A DNA stretch of 64,000 bases from Cyprinodon diabolis (GCA_030533445.1 CM060062.1:836456-900455), one strand, 5' to 3'. Numbered from the stretch's first letter, positions 41,701 to 54,351 are shown. The notes: a model not told the origin generated them from the sequence alone. Translations and numbers: made by a program.

Positions 41701-44700
41701 ACAACAGCTAACGGCTAGCTAGCATGCCTTCCCTCTGTGTGGAAGAGAATCTATTTTAAGCCCATTACTGCCACCTAGAGGCAGCGTGGAGAAAGCAGGC
41801 TTCCCCCTCCTGTTAAATCTGTTAATGTTGGAAAACAGTGATTATTGATCCGCCCTGCTAATGACCCATAAAGTTCTGATCACATCAAACCAGAAGGGAT
41901 CATCTGACAGACGCCTTCGTTGATGAGTGAAGCGTTTCAGTGACGCCATCCGCTGTCAGACCTTCAGCCACTCAGCTTTTATCTCCTCTGAGCTTCATTC
42001 TTCAGCTGTTTGTCAGGTTGAAAGATTTATGTGAGTTTTTATTAATTCCATATCTGGTGCCCTGTGGGCTTGGCACGGCATTGATACTGATGGGCTAATG
42101 TAGGCATGTTCGTCTGTTCCAGCACGTTCCGTCTGACGGGCCGTTCTCTGGAGCCGGCAGGCTGTAGCACAAACACTGCAAACCGTCCGGTTACCTAAAG
42201 GCATCAGATATGCAGATGAAGCGCTCTCTAAACCCCAGACTGGCCTGGCTCATTGTTCCAGATCAGCAACGGATCTTTAACAGCCTCAAAACTAAAAGCT
42301 CAAGTCTATAAAAACATGAGCTGTAGCCTCGTTCATCAGGTTTAACCAGGCTGGTCTGAGAGGAACCTTCTGTGACTGAACCGCTTCCCCATCAGAGAAC
42401 CGCTGCCGGGTAGATCCTCTAAAGGGGATAACATCAGGCTTTTACTTTGAAAGGAGCTTCCATAATAATCCATAACCATGCTGTGTTCTTATCAGGTGTT
42501 TTATGAAGGCAACAGTTTCTTCCATTAAAGGATCATTAACAGAAGAAAAGTTCAGAATCTCTCAGAATGTAAAGGAATGTTTGTGTTGATCCGAAAACAA
42601 TATAATAATTAAAAAACTTGATCAAAGTGTAAATAAATGGGGACATTCTCAGAGGGGAGAAAGTCTGATCAGTTTAGAGTCTTTTGGAAAGCGTCCCAAC
42701 ACCGCTTTGGACGCTTCAGGTTGGACGTTGGGAACGTGGCCGGCCCTGATGTTGGACGTTGGGAACGCGTCCGGCCTTGACGTTGGACGTCGGTAACGCG
42801 AGCGGCCTTGACGTTGGACGTCGGTAACGCGAGCGGCCTTGACGTTGGACGTTGGGAACGCGGCCGGCCTTGATGTTGGACGTTGGGAACGCGTCCGGCC
42901 TTGACGTTGGACGTTGGGAACGCGTCTGGCCTTGACGTTGGACGTCGGGAACGCGAGTGGTCTTGACGTTGGACGTCGGGAACGCGACCGGCCTTGACGT
43001 TAGACGTCGGGAACGCGAGTGGCCATGATGTTGGACGTCGGTAACGTGAGCGGCCTTGATGTTGGACGTCGGTAACGTGAGCGGCCTTGACGTTGGAAAC
43101 GCGGCCGGCCTTGATGTTGGATGTTGGGAACGCGTCCGGCCTTGACGTTGGACGTTGGGAACGCGGCCGGCATTGACGTTGGACGTCGGGAACGCGAGTG
43201 GCCTTGACGTTGGACGTCGGGAACGCGACCGGCCTTGACGTTGGACGTCGGGAACGCGGCCGGCCTTGACGTTGGGAACGCGGCCGGCCTTGACGTTGGA
43301 CGTTGGGAACGCGTCCGGCCTTGACGTTGGACGTCGGGAACGTGAGTGGCCTTGACGTTGGACGTTGGGAACGCGACCGGCCTTGACGTTGGACGTCGGG
43401 AACGCGAGTGGCCTTGATGTTGGACGTCGGGAACGCGACCGGCCTTGATGTTGGACGTCGGTAACGCGAGCGGCCTTGACGTTGGACGTCGGGAACGCGG
43501 CCGGCCTTGATGTTGGACGTTGGGAACACGTCCGGCCTTGACGTTGGACGTTGGGAACGCGGCTGGCCATGACGTTGGACGTCGGGAACGCGGCCGGCCT
43601 TGACGTTGGACGTCTGGAACGCGACCGGCCTTGATGTTGGACGTCGGTAACGCGAGCGGCCTTGACGTTGGACGTTGGGAACGCGGCCGGCCTTGATGTT
43701 GGACGTCGGTAACGCGAGCGGCCTTGACGTTGGACGTTGGGAACGCGGCCGGCCTTGATGTTGGACGTTGGGAATGCGGCCGGCCTTGACGTTGGACGTC
43801 GGGAACGCGGCCGGCCTTGACGTTGGACGTCGGGAACGTGACCGGCCTCTATGTTGGACGTCGGTAACGCGAGCGGCCTTGATGTTGGACGTCGGGAACG
43901 CGGCCGGCCTTGACGTTGGACGTTGGGAACGCGGCTGGCCATGACGTTGGACGTCGGGAACGCAACCGGCCTTGACGTTGGACGTTGGGAACGCGGCCGG
44001 CCTTGATGTTGGATGTCGGGAACGCGGCCGGCCTTGACGTTGGATGTTGGGAACGCGGCCGGCCTTGACGTTGGACGTTGGGAACGCGGCCGGCCTTGAC
44101 GTTGGATGTTGGGAACGCGGCCGGCCTTGACGTTGGATGTTGGGAACGCGGCCGGCCTTGACGTTGGACGTCGGGAACGCGGCCGGCCTTGACGTTGGAT
44201 GTTGGGAACGCGGCCGGCCTTGACGTTGGACGTTGGGAACGCGGCCGGCCTTGACGTTGGACGTCGGGAACACGGCCGGCCTTGACGTTGGGAACGCGGC
44301 CGGCGTTGACGTTGGATGTTGGGAACGCGACCGGCCTGAACGTTTGACGTTGGGAACGCGGCCGGCCTTGACGTTGGACGTCGGGAACGCGGCCGGCCTT
44401 GACGTTGGATGTTGGGAACGCGGCCGGCCTTGACGTTGGATGTTGGGAACGCGACCGGCCTGGACGTTTGACGTCGGGAACGTGGCCGGCCTTGATGTTT
44501 GACGTCGGGAACGCGGCCGGCCTTGACGTTTGACGTCGGGAACGCGGCCGGCCTTGACGTTGGATGTTGGGAACGCGGCCGGCCTTGACGTTGGACGTTG
44601 GGAACGCGGCCGGCCTTGACGTTGGACGTCGGGAACACGGCCGGCCTTGACGTTGGGAACGCGGCCGGCCTTGACGTTGGATGTTGGGAACGCGACCGGC

Positions 44701-47700
44701 CTGGACGTTTGACGTTGGGAACGCGGCCGGCCTTGACGCTGGACGTCGGGAACCCGGCCGGTCAGTGGCTTTTCCTTCAGGTTTCCTTTTTCTCTTCTCT
44801 GCTACCTTCTGTTCCAGGGCTCTCTTCCTCATCCTCTTCCTCATCCTTCTCTCTCAGTTCTGGATCTGAATGAATTTACATGAGGAAGGATGATGATGAT
44901 GATGATGATGAGGCTGGGCGTGTGGCGCCCAGAAGCAGGATAATCAGTCCTAATGACAGGAAGTCTTTAATAATTAATCTGGTCTCATTCTTCACATGAG
45001 CCAAGTTAGCCATCCATCCTGACTCATCTGCAGAACCTTTTCTCTGCCTCAGGCAGTATAAGCCCCGCCCCTTTTCAGCCTGGTCTTATCAGTGGAATCG
45101 GCCAGTTTGCTGAGTCTCCAGGAATAGCAGTACTTCTGGAATTTACCCTTTGAAAGGTTTTTTATTGAATCTGTGGAGCTCCAGCTCTGCTTCCTCCTCC
45201 TGTTTTTCTCCTCCGTCTACCCCCCCCCCCCCCCCCCCCCACCCCCGTATCAGCTGGTGTCAGGAACACCTCGGCACCAGCTGTGTAGCAAACATCCCAG
45301 ACTGTCATCAACAAACAGGACTGTTTCCAGAACCCCTCGGTCTGAGCTGAGCCCTCTCAGGTTTCACACTCCTTTCAGCCTTTCTCCTGATTTTTGTTCA
45401 GACTCTGATCTTCCTGTTGGAGCACGCTCTCTCTGGCTTCCTGGGAAGTCCTGCTCCGTTCTCCTGGATGGTTCTCTTTAATCAGGTTGTTCTTCTGCCC
45501 CTGGTGAAAACGTAGCCACAGTCAGCCAGTGTTCCTATTGGTCTGGTTTGACTGGAGCAGGTTCCCCTACAGACCCTTAACCAGGAGGACCACCCACTGA
45601 TTCCCTCTCTAAAGGCTCAGAACATGAATAATTATTCATCCTTCCATGTGAGCTCCTCCAGCGGCGTTGGTTGTTGCTCTAATTGGGTCCATTCGGACCT
45701 CGGTTGCAGACGGCGGCTGTGGAATGAAGTTTTTTGGGGAGAAGTTGAGGGGGATGAACTGCGAGACGATTGTTTGTCTGATGAAGTTCGACCATAACGG
45801 GCGGCGTGCGATTTTAGTCGACGTGCTGCAACAGGCAGATGTATTTATAGCTAAAATATTAACAAAGACGCTACAGTTGTGATAAAGGCGCCTGGGATGT
45901 GGCTACTTCCTGGTGTTGATGAAAGGCGGCAGCAGTGTCGGGTTTCCAGCAGGGGGGGGGGGGGGATAATGGATCCTTGGTGTTATTGCTGGAGATGATT
46001 ATGCTGCAGAGAAAGCTCCTTATCTTTTAGGATGGTTGTGGTTCTGATACTGAATCCCAGCAGGGAGGCGGAGCCTCCAGACGCGGCTGTAATGAGGGAA
46101 CCCAGAGAGCGAATGCCTGAACGCATCGCCGCAGCAGGAAGTGCATTCAGACTCACTGTTCATGTTTTAAAGCTGTGAAGTTTATGATGTCAGGCTGCAT
46201 GTTGCTGGTTTCTGCTTTGGGAACAGTTTACTTCCTGATTTAGAACCAGAACTCTCTGTTACTGGATGAACATTGTTCCAGAACCACAATCAAATTTTCT
46301 GTCACAACAATCAGCTTGGCTTCATGATTAAAGTTTGGTTGTAAGATAAAATCAGAGCATCAGTGACCCGGTTCATGTCTGGAGAAAAGGAGATGGACCT
46401 TTTTAGCTCATTCACCCCTGAGGAACGTTGACTTTCTTAAACGGCGTTCTTTGACTTACACCTGGATCTGAAGGGGTTAAACATCCTGAAGCTGAACTCA
46501 ACCCAAAAGTTCTCAGGATGGAAACGGAAACCATTCTGATGGAGGACGACCGGCCCAGCGATCCCAGTAACAGACCTGAAGAGGGGAAAACTGGCTGAGT
46601 TAAAGTCATTGTCAAACGGATCAATCTGCAGCTGTATGTTTGCCCTGCAACCCAAGGGTTGTCGGTTATATTCCCCATCCGGCTCAATCTCATTGTCCTT
46701 GAGCAAGACGCCTCGCTCGTATTTCCTACCGATGGTTGTCAGAGGGCCCGGTGGCCCCCGTGTGCAACAGTTTGCTTCTGTCAGTGAGTTTGGTTTATTT
46801 CTATAGCTCCAATTCACTTCATGTCATCTCAGGTCACTTTATAGAAATAAAACAACCAGATCATCCAGTCAGATTGATTCAAAGTTTTCTATCTAAGGAA
46901 AACCAGCTGATTGCATCGACTCATTGACTCTTCAGCAATCCCTCACACTAAGCATGCTTGTAGCGACAGTGGAGAGGAAAAAAAGGAAGAAACCTCCAGC
47001 AGCTCCAGCGGCTCAGTGTGAGCGGCCATCTGTCCATCTAGAACAAAGAAGAAATGAAAAAGTGTTGAAAATAATCAATAAAATGATGACATCACAGTTC
47101 AGGCTGGGTTTTATGTTAGATAACCAAAGATGAGGTGAAGTAAGGAAGGATGCGTTCATGTTCTCCTCTCTAGCTGCATGCTGGGAGGTGAGCCTGGCTC
47201 AGCAGCCTGGGGGTCTGTTCCATTCCAGACTCTGAGTCGAGGCAATCAACCGGTTCTCCTCAGATAGAAAACTTTAACTTTAATAGATAACTTTAACTTT
47301 TATCTATTTGACTGGATGATCTGGTTGAACTGTCTCGCATCATTCAGTCTAATAAACTGCTGCTGCCTCCGGACCAATCACAGTAGAGGAGGCGGGACTT
47401 TACGATGCCTCACTCTCAATGCTTTTCTGCTAGCATAGCAGCAAGATGGCGCCGTAACGGAGCGATGTTTTAATGACCCTTTCTGATGAGAGTGAGGTTG
47501 ATGTTAACATCTTAACGAATCACAGCTTTGGTGTCATTTCTTCTTAAAATGATGTATTTGCTCGACGCAGCTCCACGCTTCACAGACTACAGGATTACAG
47601 AAACCTGAGCGCGTTGCTCAGAGTGTCTGCGTGACAGCCGTGATTATCCGATTGGTTGTAACCTGATTAGTCCCGCCTTTAAAATCCAGCTGTTCCAGGT

Positions 47701-50700
47701 TCGTGATGCGCCGTGTCTGCGTCCCGTCAGGCTGGTCTGAGCAGTCTATCCTGTGACCATAAATACTTCCATGAAATTCAGAAAGACCTCCCATGGCAGT
47801 CACTGATAGGAAGAGGCTGTGTTCTACTTCCTGTTGTGGTGCGGTGTAAAGCCTGGTTTATGCTCAGAAACCTGGTCGTCTGCGTGTGTCGCAGAGGAGG
47901 CCTCTGATTGGTCAGTTCTCCATCTGCTCTACTCTATTCATATTTCCTGTTTGGTCCCTAATGCTCCGCCCACAGCGCCTGGCTCACCTTGGACTCTATC
48001 CCAGACGCCGTGCAGGACAAGAGTTTGTAGCGCTGAGCGACGGTCGGCTGGTTTGGTCCCGAAGCCAAAACCCGCAGCGCCACGGCCGGTGGGAACTGTG
48101 TGTCGTCCGGCGTTGGATCAATCCTAGCTAGTTCCTGATTGTCCTTCCTGCGTTGTGCAGACCACGCTTCAAGCACTCGCCCAGGCAGCAGCTTCGTCAT
48201 CCAGGCATCAAGCTTAACCAGCAGAGATTTGTTGTTTCTGCCTTTTAGCAGAGAATCACACTGGGGAGGGAATAACAAACACTCCTTCTGGGGGAATTTC
48301 CTAATTAATGAACATTCATCCACTGAAACCCACTGGATCCAGTTCAGCTCCTTTTATTTCCACTCCATTGACTAATGATAAAATCTGTTCAGCAGCTTAA
48401 CATTCAAATCCGTCGGAGAAGTGAAAATGTCATAAAGGCACGATAGGAATCCAAACACCTTTCAGAAACCCCCCCTTCAGGATAAGATAAGCCTGCAGAG
48501 AGCAAGCATTCCTGCTCCATCACTAATCCAGCCTCTCCGCTCCATTCATCTGTTCAAACATCTGAAGCTTCTCATGCAGGAACTACAGACGGCTGTTGGA
48601 AGGAGAAGTTCTGGCGGGTTATTAAAGTTCGGACATAATTGGAACCATAGAGGAAGAGGAACGGACCTGTTCCCCTCATAGTTCTCCTCTGACTGTGCAG
48701 ATTAATGATTGGCCAGACGGACCTTTGGAGTGTTTACTGAGTGACTAAAGCAATCTGCTGATGCTCCACCCTCAGAGCGGCCTGGGAGTACGGACGCTGA
48801 AGGTCGCCTGGTCTCTGGCGGTCAGCAGCATCATCATCATCAGCAGCATGAGGCAGATTCCCTCCTTCTGCTTCCGTCACGCTGAACATCTGCTTTAATG
48901 ATTATATGATCCATTGCCCCCCCCCCCTCTGTGAGGTCTAGAAGAACAAGATCTACATCCATCCACTCAGCCTGCTACATGGCTGTACATCTGATTTATA
49001 ACACCAGTTAGATGAGCCTTGAATGGTAGATGACCTTCTGTAAGTTAAGCTGAAAAAAAGGTAAAAATCTGATTGAAGCGTTAAAAAGTTAATAAACCTC
49101 GTTAACAGTTAGATTTAGGTTTATAAACTAAAACAGTCAGTGATGTATCAGCATTAATGCCACTAAGGTCATGTTGGATGAAAGGAAATGTGTTTCCTTT
49201 ATTCAGCCAGGGGCGCTTCCAGAATTGTGTCATGGGGGGCCAGATGGGGCCACTAAACATCTTGGGGTGGCCCCTGAAACTGAAGCCATAATTTCAGGGT
49301 TTGTGTTAAACCTGCCTGTAGAAACCAGAGTTCAGTAAAAACCTCCTCAGTTCCTGGTTTATTGGGATTTTTATTGTTCCGTCGCTGGCTGAGCAGAACA
49401 GGAGGAAATGCTAAACTGATGCTGCTACTATTTACACTGGCAAGTGGGGGGCCAGGGCATTGCACAGGTTGGCCACCCCTGACCCCCCGGCGTGTTTTTC
49501 ATGAATTTTTTTCTTATTTTTCTTAATATATTCGTTTCTTGTTATTATAATGACATTAAATTTTTGCCTTGAAAATCTCCATATTTTTAATTTTCCAAAG
49601 GAAATAATGTCTGATCCTGGATTCCAGTAACACTAAAGGCTGGAAATGTAGATTTTCAAAGGTTTTCACTGAGGGCCTTTAATGTTAAAGTAGAATCTCT
49701 CCTGTCGGCTCCTGCAGGTCTGACGTCTCATCCCTGGAGCTCGCTGCACAGCAAAACATCTAAATCTAATGAAGTGATATTTTTTTCTTAAAATAATGAT
49801 TTTCTGCTTGAATGGAAGAGAAAAGTCAGACAGTTTTCATCTAAACTAATAATATAAAACCACAGCAGTCTCTCATTTCGAGTGTATATTATCTAATTAT
49901 ATTCCGGGTACGGACTCGGTCTCCTTCCTGATGGAAGGTCCAGATCCCTCTGGCTCTGGGTGGGATGGATGGAATGACATGCGGTATGCAGCCATGGCGA
50001 GCGGGTTCAATGATGAGACATCTTTACATCCCGGCGTCAGAGGAGCCGCTGGTGGGTTCAGGCTCCGCACGGATATCAGAGACATGAAGGAACTGGAGCG
50101 CCGCCTCATGGGAACTGAAACGTGAGCCGGCTGCTGCTCCTCAGAACAATCCATCCTTTGTTTAGGTTTAGGGACGGAACGGCGAGAGGCTCGGCTAGAA
50201 CCCGTCAGAACCTGAGCCCATACCTCCCACCCTGCAGGAGAGGGAGGCGGCCTAAAAACCAGCCTCAGTCAAACTTTATTTAGAAGAAGGGTTTGCTATA
50301 AATGGAAAAGTATTTGATAGAAAACAGTAAAAATAGGTGAAGCACAGCAGGAGGTCTGAGCCGTTAGCTGATGGTTGCCTAGCAACAGAGCTCCCAGATT
50401 ACTTTAAAAAGTCACTAAGAATGAACTCTGATTGTAACTCTGTAGTTTTAATTACAAGCAAAGGTTCAATTATGAAAAGATAAGGTTGCAATTAGGGCTG
50501 AAACAATTAATCAGTTAGTTGACTATTAAAATAATTCTCAACTAATTCAGAAATCTGTTCATCTTAAAGTATAAAGATTGGAAAACTTGCCTTTAGCTGA
50601 CAGAGAGACTCACTTAAAGCAGCAATTATACCAAAATTATAATGTCAACATTTTGCATTTTAGGTAAAAACAAACTTTTCTCCTGTCAGTCTGCTCTATA

Positions 50701-52570
50701 ATCCATAAAAAAGATTTAGTTTCACCTGGTTTAATTTCATAAAAAGGAACCTTTTTCTATCCGATTATTAATCAATTAATTGCATAAATAATTGATAGAT
50801 TAAATAATCGCTGGTTGCAGCACTAGTTAGGATCTAATTCTGTAGATGTGATCATGCTTCCTGTTCATAATAAAGAAAAATAGAATCAAATAGAATATGT
50901 CAGTAGTTTCTGTTATTGGTGGAAACGTGTTCATAAGGACAGGACGACTTCATTAAAGATGGTTTTTTACCGGCTGTAGAAAGAGGCAGCAGATCCTCCA
51001 TGACGTCCACCAGCCGTCTGGCTTCTGCTCAAACATCTGAAATCGTACTCCTGCATCATCATCCCACACCTTGCCAGTAGCAGGTGGTTGATCCTGCAGG
51101 TGTTCCAGTAGACGGTTCCCTCGGCCTCCATCACATACGCTGCATCTTCTGTTCAGATGTTTGATTCTTCTTGTTTCTAAAGATGAATTATGTGCTTAGT
51201 TAACGAACCAACATGGCTTCCTAGCGCTCTCTCCTACACCTGTCCTTCCTCCGCCTGCATCCATTAACCCTTCACTGACTCCTCAGCAAGGCTTGGTCTG
51301 CATCAGTAGATCCTGGGAGGTGCCTTCACTGAGCAGTTAGACGGTGGGTTGTTTGAGTTTCCGATCAGGCTGATAGTCCCGCTTTAGGCTCAAACCTGCG
51401 GACCTTTGTTTGCTGAAGGACTTTAATCAGAGTTGGAACAGGAAGTTCATGATCCGTCAGTGAATAACGGAGCAGATCAGCTGCCAGATCAAGCTGAAGG
51501 CCTCATAAGGCGGAAGAACTTGAAGTAAACATGGCTGGTTGGTGGCTTAGTGAGACCTGAAGCTCCATCCAGGAACCCCTTCCACCTGGATCTGTCGCCG
51601 CCATTTGTCCTCCTCCTCTCGTCTTCTTCTCTTTCTAACTTCCTGTCTCTTGTGTTTTGCAGAGGAAGCCGATTACTCCACGTTTGGGACAGACTCTCTG
51701 ACCAGGAAGAAGAACACGGTACTTTCAGCAGTCCTTCTGTGGCCCGACCCAAACAAAAAGAAGCCTCCGGTCATCATCGGCCTCCCAAAAGACTTCCGGC
51801 CCGTATCGTCCATCATCGACGTGGACATCCTGCCGGAGACGCACAGGCGCGTCCGCCTGTATAAGCACGGCCAGGAGAAGCCTCTGGGCTTCTACATCCG
51901 GGACGGGTCCAGCGTGCGGGTCACCCCTCAGGGTCTGGAGAAGGTCCCGGGGATTTTCATCTCCCGCCTGGTGCCGGGCGGGCTGGCAGAGAGCACCGGC
52001 CTGCTGGCCGTTAACGACGAGGTTCTGGAGGTCAACGGCATCGAGGTGGCGGGCAAGTCTCTGGACCAGGTGACGGACATGATGATCGCCAACAGCCACA
52101 ACCTCATCATCACCGTGAAGCCCGCCAATCAGCGCAACAACATCGTCCGAGGAGGCGTCGCCTCTGGGAGTTCGGGCCGCTCCTCGGACAGCGGCGCCAG
52201 CTACCACGGCTACTCTGCCCACGCCGCCGCCGCCTCCGGACCGACGCACATCATCCAGAACTTCCCCGTCGGGGAGCTGGAGAGCGACGAGGATGACGAG
52301 GACCTGGTGATCGAGGTGGGGGGGGAGGCAGAGGGCGTCGGACGCTCCGCCTCCGACCACAGCATGCCCTCTCTGCCGCGCTACGAACCTCACCTCAACC
52401 TGCGCTCCGCCGGCAGCTCCGGCTCCGCCTTCTCGGCTAACGCCAACGGCTCGCTGCGCGGCAGCAGTGGGTCGCTAAATAACGCCAACACCAGCTCCGC
52501 CACTCCGTCCCCCGACAGGGCGAAGGAGAGGCGGAGCCTGGAGGAGGAAGGGACTGTCATCACGCTGTAG
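35781..52570 (+). CDS. pard6b: partitioning defective 6 homolog beta (PARD6B)
   Basis: PAR6 is the scaffold of the PAR3-PAR6-aPKC polarity complex at apical junctions. Coding exons are 35781-35843 (21 residues, MNRSQRV start), 38734-38956 (74 residues plus one base) and 51663-52570 (the rest, stop TAG). Splice sites are GT-AG and phases fit, giving about 397 residues. The PB1 domain that binds aPKC starts at the exon 1/2 junction ([13 protein letters not shown]) and ends near the end of exon 2. The semi-CRIB that binds CDC42-GTP is at [20 protein letters not shown], and the PDZ domain follows, from [10 protein letters not shown] to [11 protein letters not shown]. An acidic stretch ([13 protein letters not shown]) and a Ser-rich tail end the protein. 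The length is slightly above the roughly 370 residues of mammalian PARD6B. The N-terminal and CRIB/PDZ sequence favours PARD6B over PARD6A or PARD6G, as does the adnp neighbourhood. Intron 2 is 12.7 kb and carries two large satellite arrays. Confidence 0.96.
36303..37415. mobile_element. non-autonomous hAT-like element with perfect 8-bp target duplication
   Basis: The octamer GGGTCACC occurs at 36295-36302 and 37416-37423. The element begins CAGGGCTCGATGTTAACC and ends in a sequence whose reverse complement is AGAGGGTGACCTTAAGG. It is 1113 bp, AT-rich and has no transposase. Short GGGCAAGTAG / CTTGCCCAAAGGCAAGTGG motifs sit inside both ends. Confidence 0.75.
37742..38025 (-). mobile_element. 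truncated hAT-like element with BED-finger fragment
   Basis: Starts GGGGTGGAACGGTTCAC, the same inverted end as the element at 13385-14115, in opposite orientation. The minus frame near 37833-38000 carries the BED-finger start [16 protein letters not shown]. Here the codon after the first cysteine is intact, unlike in the 13-kb copy. The far end is missing. Confidence 0.75.
39380..40922. repeat. 11-bp minisatellite, about 140 copies, in pard6b intron 2
   Basis: Tandem array of GGAAGCCTTTA with the variants GGAAGCCTTTG and, in the second half only, GGAAGCCTCTG. The unit length stays at 11 bp over the whole 1.5 kb as far as I can read. No stop-free coding significance is evident. Confidence 0.97.
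40923..42719 (+). other. pard6b: pard6b intron 2, between arrays
   Basis: Mostly unique-looking sequence without exons. It contains a purine (GGA/GAA) tract at about 41265-41375, a short GT run near 41490-41507 followed by a G-rich run (41511-41526), and nothing else recognised. Confidence 0.55.
42720..44765. repeat. 31-bp CpG-rich satellite, about 65 copies, in pard6b intron 2
   Basis: Tandem array whose unit combines CCTTGACGTTGGACGT(T/C) with GGGAACGCGGCCGG. Each unit carries about five CpG dinucleotides, CRE-like half sites (TGACGT) and often the octamer GGCCGGCC. A few units are shortened to about 22 bp (near 43262, 44281 and 44648). Since 31 is not a multiple of three, one stop-free 31-residue pattern is read cyclically in each frame, which explains the very long minus-strand open frames. 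These are not genes. Confidence 0.97.
44766..46614 (+). other. pard6b: pard6b intron 2, no recognised feature
   Basis: Contains a short GATGAT run (44890-44910), a run of about 22 C residues (45220-45241), and a G run at 45953-45964. No exon or transposon is recognised. Confidence 0.5.
46615..46770 (+). mobile_element. SINE-like fragment
   Basis: The order GGGTTGTCGGTTATATTCCCC (resembling a pol III B box), TGTCCTTGAGCAAGACGCCTC, then GATGGTTGTCAGAGGGCCCG matches the layout of common tRNA-derived fish SINEs. The 5' promoter head is incomplete, and the fragment is followed directly by repeat family A. Confidence 0.5.
46793..47050. repeat. interspersed repeat family A, copy 2
   Basis: Second copy of the repeat at 2870-3200, in pard6b intron 2. 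It lacks about 20 bases in the middle (the CTCCCTTTGAACAG segment) and the 3' part after GAGCGGCCATCTG. Confidence 0.75.
47818..48180 (+). repeat. MITE family C, third copy
   Basis: Related to the inverted pair in the adnp intron. Landmarks are TAAAGCCTGGTTTATGCTC, GAGGCCTCTGATTGGTC, CTAGTTCCTGATTG and CACGCTTCAAGC. Lies in pard6b intron 2. Confidence 0.75.
48181..50492 (+). other. pard6b: pard6b intron 2, no recognised feature
   Basis: No conserved exon was recognised. A minus-strand frame at 49897-50154 (85 residues, Ser/Pro-rich) overlaps a + frame and has no recognisable domain. A C run lies near 48918-48927. Confidence 0.45.
50493..50825. mobile_element. small hAT-like MITE
   Basis: Begins TAGGGCTGAAAC and ends with the reverse of TAGTGCTGCAAC. 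It is 333 bp and AT-rich, with internal ATTAATCAATTAATTG-type palindromes. The flanking octamers GTTGCAAT and GTTAGGAT agree at five of eight positions, so this is an old insertion. A related fragment with TGTTTCAGCCCTA lies at 5835-5905 in a dpm1 intron. Confidence 0.65.
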
Positions 52571-53092
52571 GCCGCGCGTCCTTCACTGACCACTGGAGGG
52601 CGGCAGAGCAGCGGTAAACAGCAGGCTGCTGCGGTGCCATAGTGGTGAATTGAACTTTAATCACTGCGTCCTGATTGGATCTAGTTCAGGAAACAAGTTC
52701 CGTTTCCTGTGAGCGGCCGGGATTTCCTGAATCTCAAATTATTTCCTGAAACAAACCGTGGAAACATTTAGCTGCACCTCTGGAAGAGATGAAGCTGTTT
52801 CTGCTAAACAATCCTTTTTCCTGCTAACATTTCAGAACATGGACCTGTGTCCATGTTCTGGCCCCGTACTGCCGGGAGATTTAGCTTCAAAATCTAATCA
52901 CATTTTGTTTTTCTACCCTTAAAGTTCAGAATGAAAATGATGTGGGGGGGGGGGGGGGGGTTAAAAAAGAAATGCTCCTGACCCACTTCCTGTGGAGTGT
53001 CGATCAGTGATCCGCACGCCACAGCAGACCTAAGAGGCCTTATGATGCCCCAACGTATGGTGGCGTGGAACATTTTCATTCTCTTCACTTTA
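52571..53092 (+). other. pard6b: pard6b 3' UTR region
   Basis: Sequence after the stop codon. No clear AATAAA was found in the first 500 bases. A run of about 18 G residues occurs near 52945-52962. The 3' end of the transcript cannot be placed. Confidence 0.5.
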
Positions 53093-53375
53093 GTTCTATA
53101 GCGCCAATTTCCAGTTCACCAGATCATCCAGTCAGATTGATTCAAAGTTTTCTATCTAAGGAAAACCAGCTGATTGCATCGACTCATTGACTCTTCAGCA
53201 ATCCCTCACACTAAGCATGCTTGTAGCGACAGTGGAGAGGAAAAACTCCCTTTGAACAGGAAGAAACCTCCAGCAGAACCAGGCTCAGTGTGAGCGGCCA
53301 TCTGCTGAGGCCCACTGGGGTTCAAGGAGACAGAAGCAGACATAGAAAAAGAAGCATAGATACAAAAGGCAACCA
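53093..53375. repeat. interspersed repeat family A, copy 3
   Basis: Closely matches 2930-3190, including AAGCATGCTTGTAGCGACAG, the complete CTCCCTTTGAACAG segment and the AAGAAGCATAGATACAAAAG end. It is more complete than copy 2. Confidence 0.8.
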
Positions 53376-54351
53376 GCTCCACAGGCGGCCCCGTCCAGGA
53401 AACACACAGCCAGGCAGACGAGCTCCGAGCCAGCTCCCATGTCAGAGGATGAAGAGAGCACATCCAGTTAGTCACAGTCAGAGAAACAGGACTACACTGG
53501 AAAACAGGCCAAGCTCCAACATCTAGAAACAAAGGTGTTTATAGATGTTAACTGCTCAAATCTTATGGTTTTTAAGTTACTTTAATTTCATCGTTTGTCC
53601 TGTCGTTTTCATGACTCAGATCCAAACACCTGTAAATCAGAAACCATCAATTATCTAATCTAAATCTAAAGAAATATAAATAACCTTACATGCAAAATTC
53701 CATTGAGGTCAAATAACTGGAAATGGGTCAGAGGCATTAGTTATTGAACGCCCCTCCTACTTTAAAAAAGCTTTTAATTCAATCACCCCTCTGGGAGGTG
53801 AGCTTTCAAAATGCTGTTAAATAATGGTGTCTCACAGAAAGATGATTTATTAGTGCAGATCTAAGAACAAACATGAAGAACTGACGTCCCTCTGAGCTAC
53901 GGAGCCCAGGGAAAGAAAAATCTGGATTTACAGAAATCTTCAGAATTTTGATCAAATCACTGAACGGCCCAGCCCTGGCTTCCAGCATGGTGGAGGATCT
54001 GTGGTGCTGTGGGCCTGACATGGTATTCGATTAGAAAGGATTTTATATAGACAGAAAGTTTGATCCAAACAGAAACGGATCAGAAAGCTGCATTTATCTC
54101 AGCTTTGTGCTCCTTTCCTGCTCTTTCCCAGAGGTGGCAGTTTTTACTCCTGAAGTCTTTCCTTCCTTCTACTTGATTCAGTTCTAGCAGCTCTGCTGTC
54201 AGCGTAGGTAAATACAGGTGAGCGGGATGACGTGAGCGTCCATGTCCCACCTGAGGCTGAGTCACGTCCAAACAGCAGCTGAACTAAACTGATTCTCTTC
54301 CCTGTTTGTTAAAGGCGAGGCCTTTCTGTGGCGCTCAGGCTGCTTCTGCTT
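53376..54351. other. intergenic DNA downstream of pard6b
   Basis: No recognisable exon or repeat; short, unsupported open frames only. Confidence 0.45.

Noticed and set aside
42669..44844. Long Arg/Pro-rich minus-strand open frames (331-640 codons)
   Set aside because: They arise from the stop-free 31-bp satellite; all frames show the same cyclic peptide, and the region lies inside pard6b intron 2.
49897..50154. 85-codon Ser/Pro-rich minus frame in pard6b intron 2
   Set aside because: It looks somewhat protein-like but has no recognised domain or clear splice context, and the opposite strand is also open; unsupported.
51725..52393. 222-codon minus-strand frame opposite pard6b exon 3
   Set aside because: Antisense shadow of the PDZ exon; the sense strand is clearly coding.
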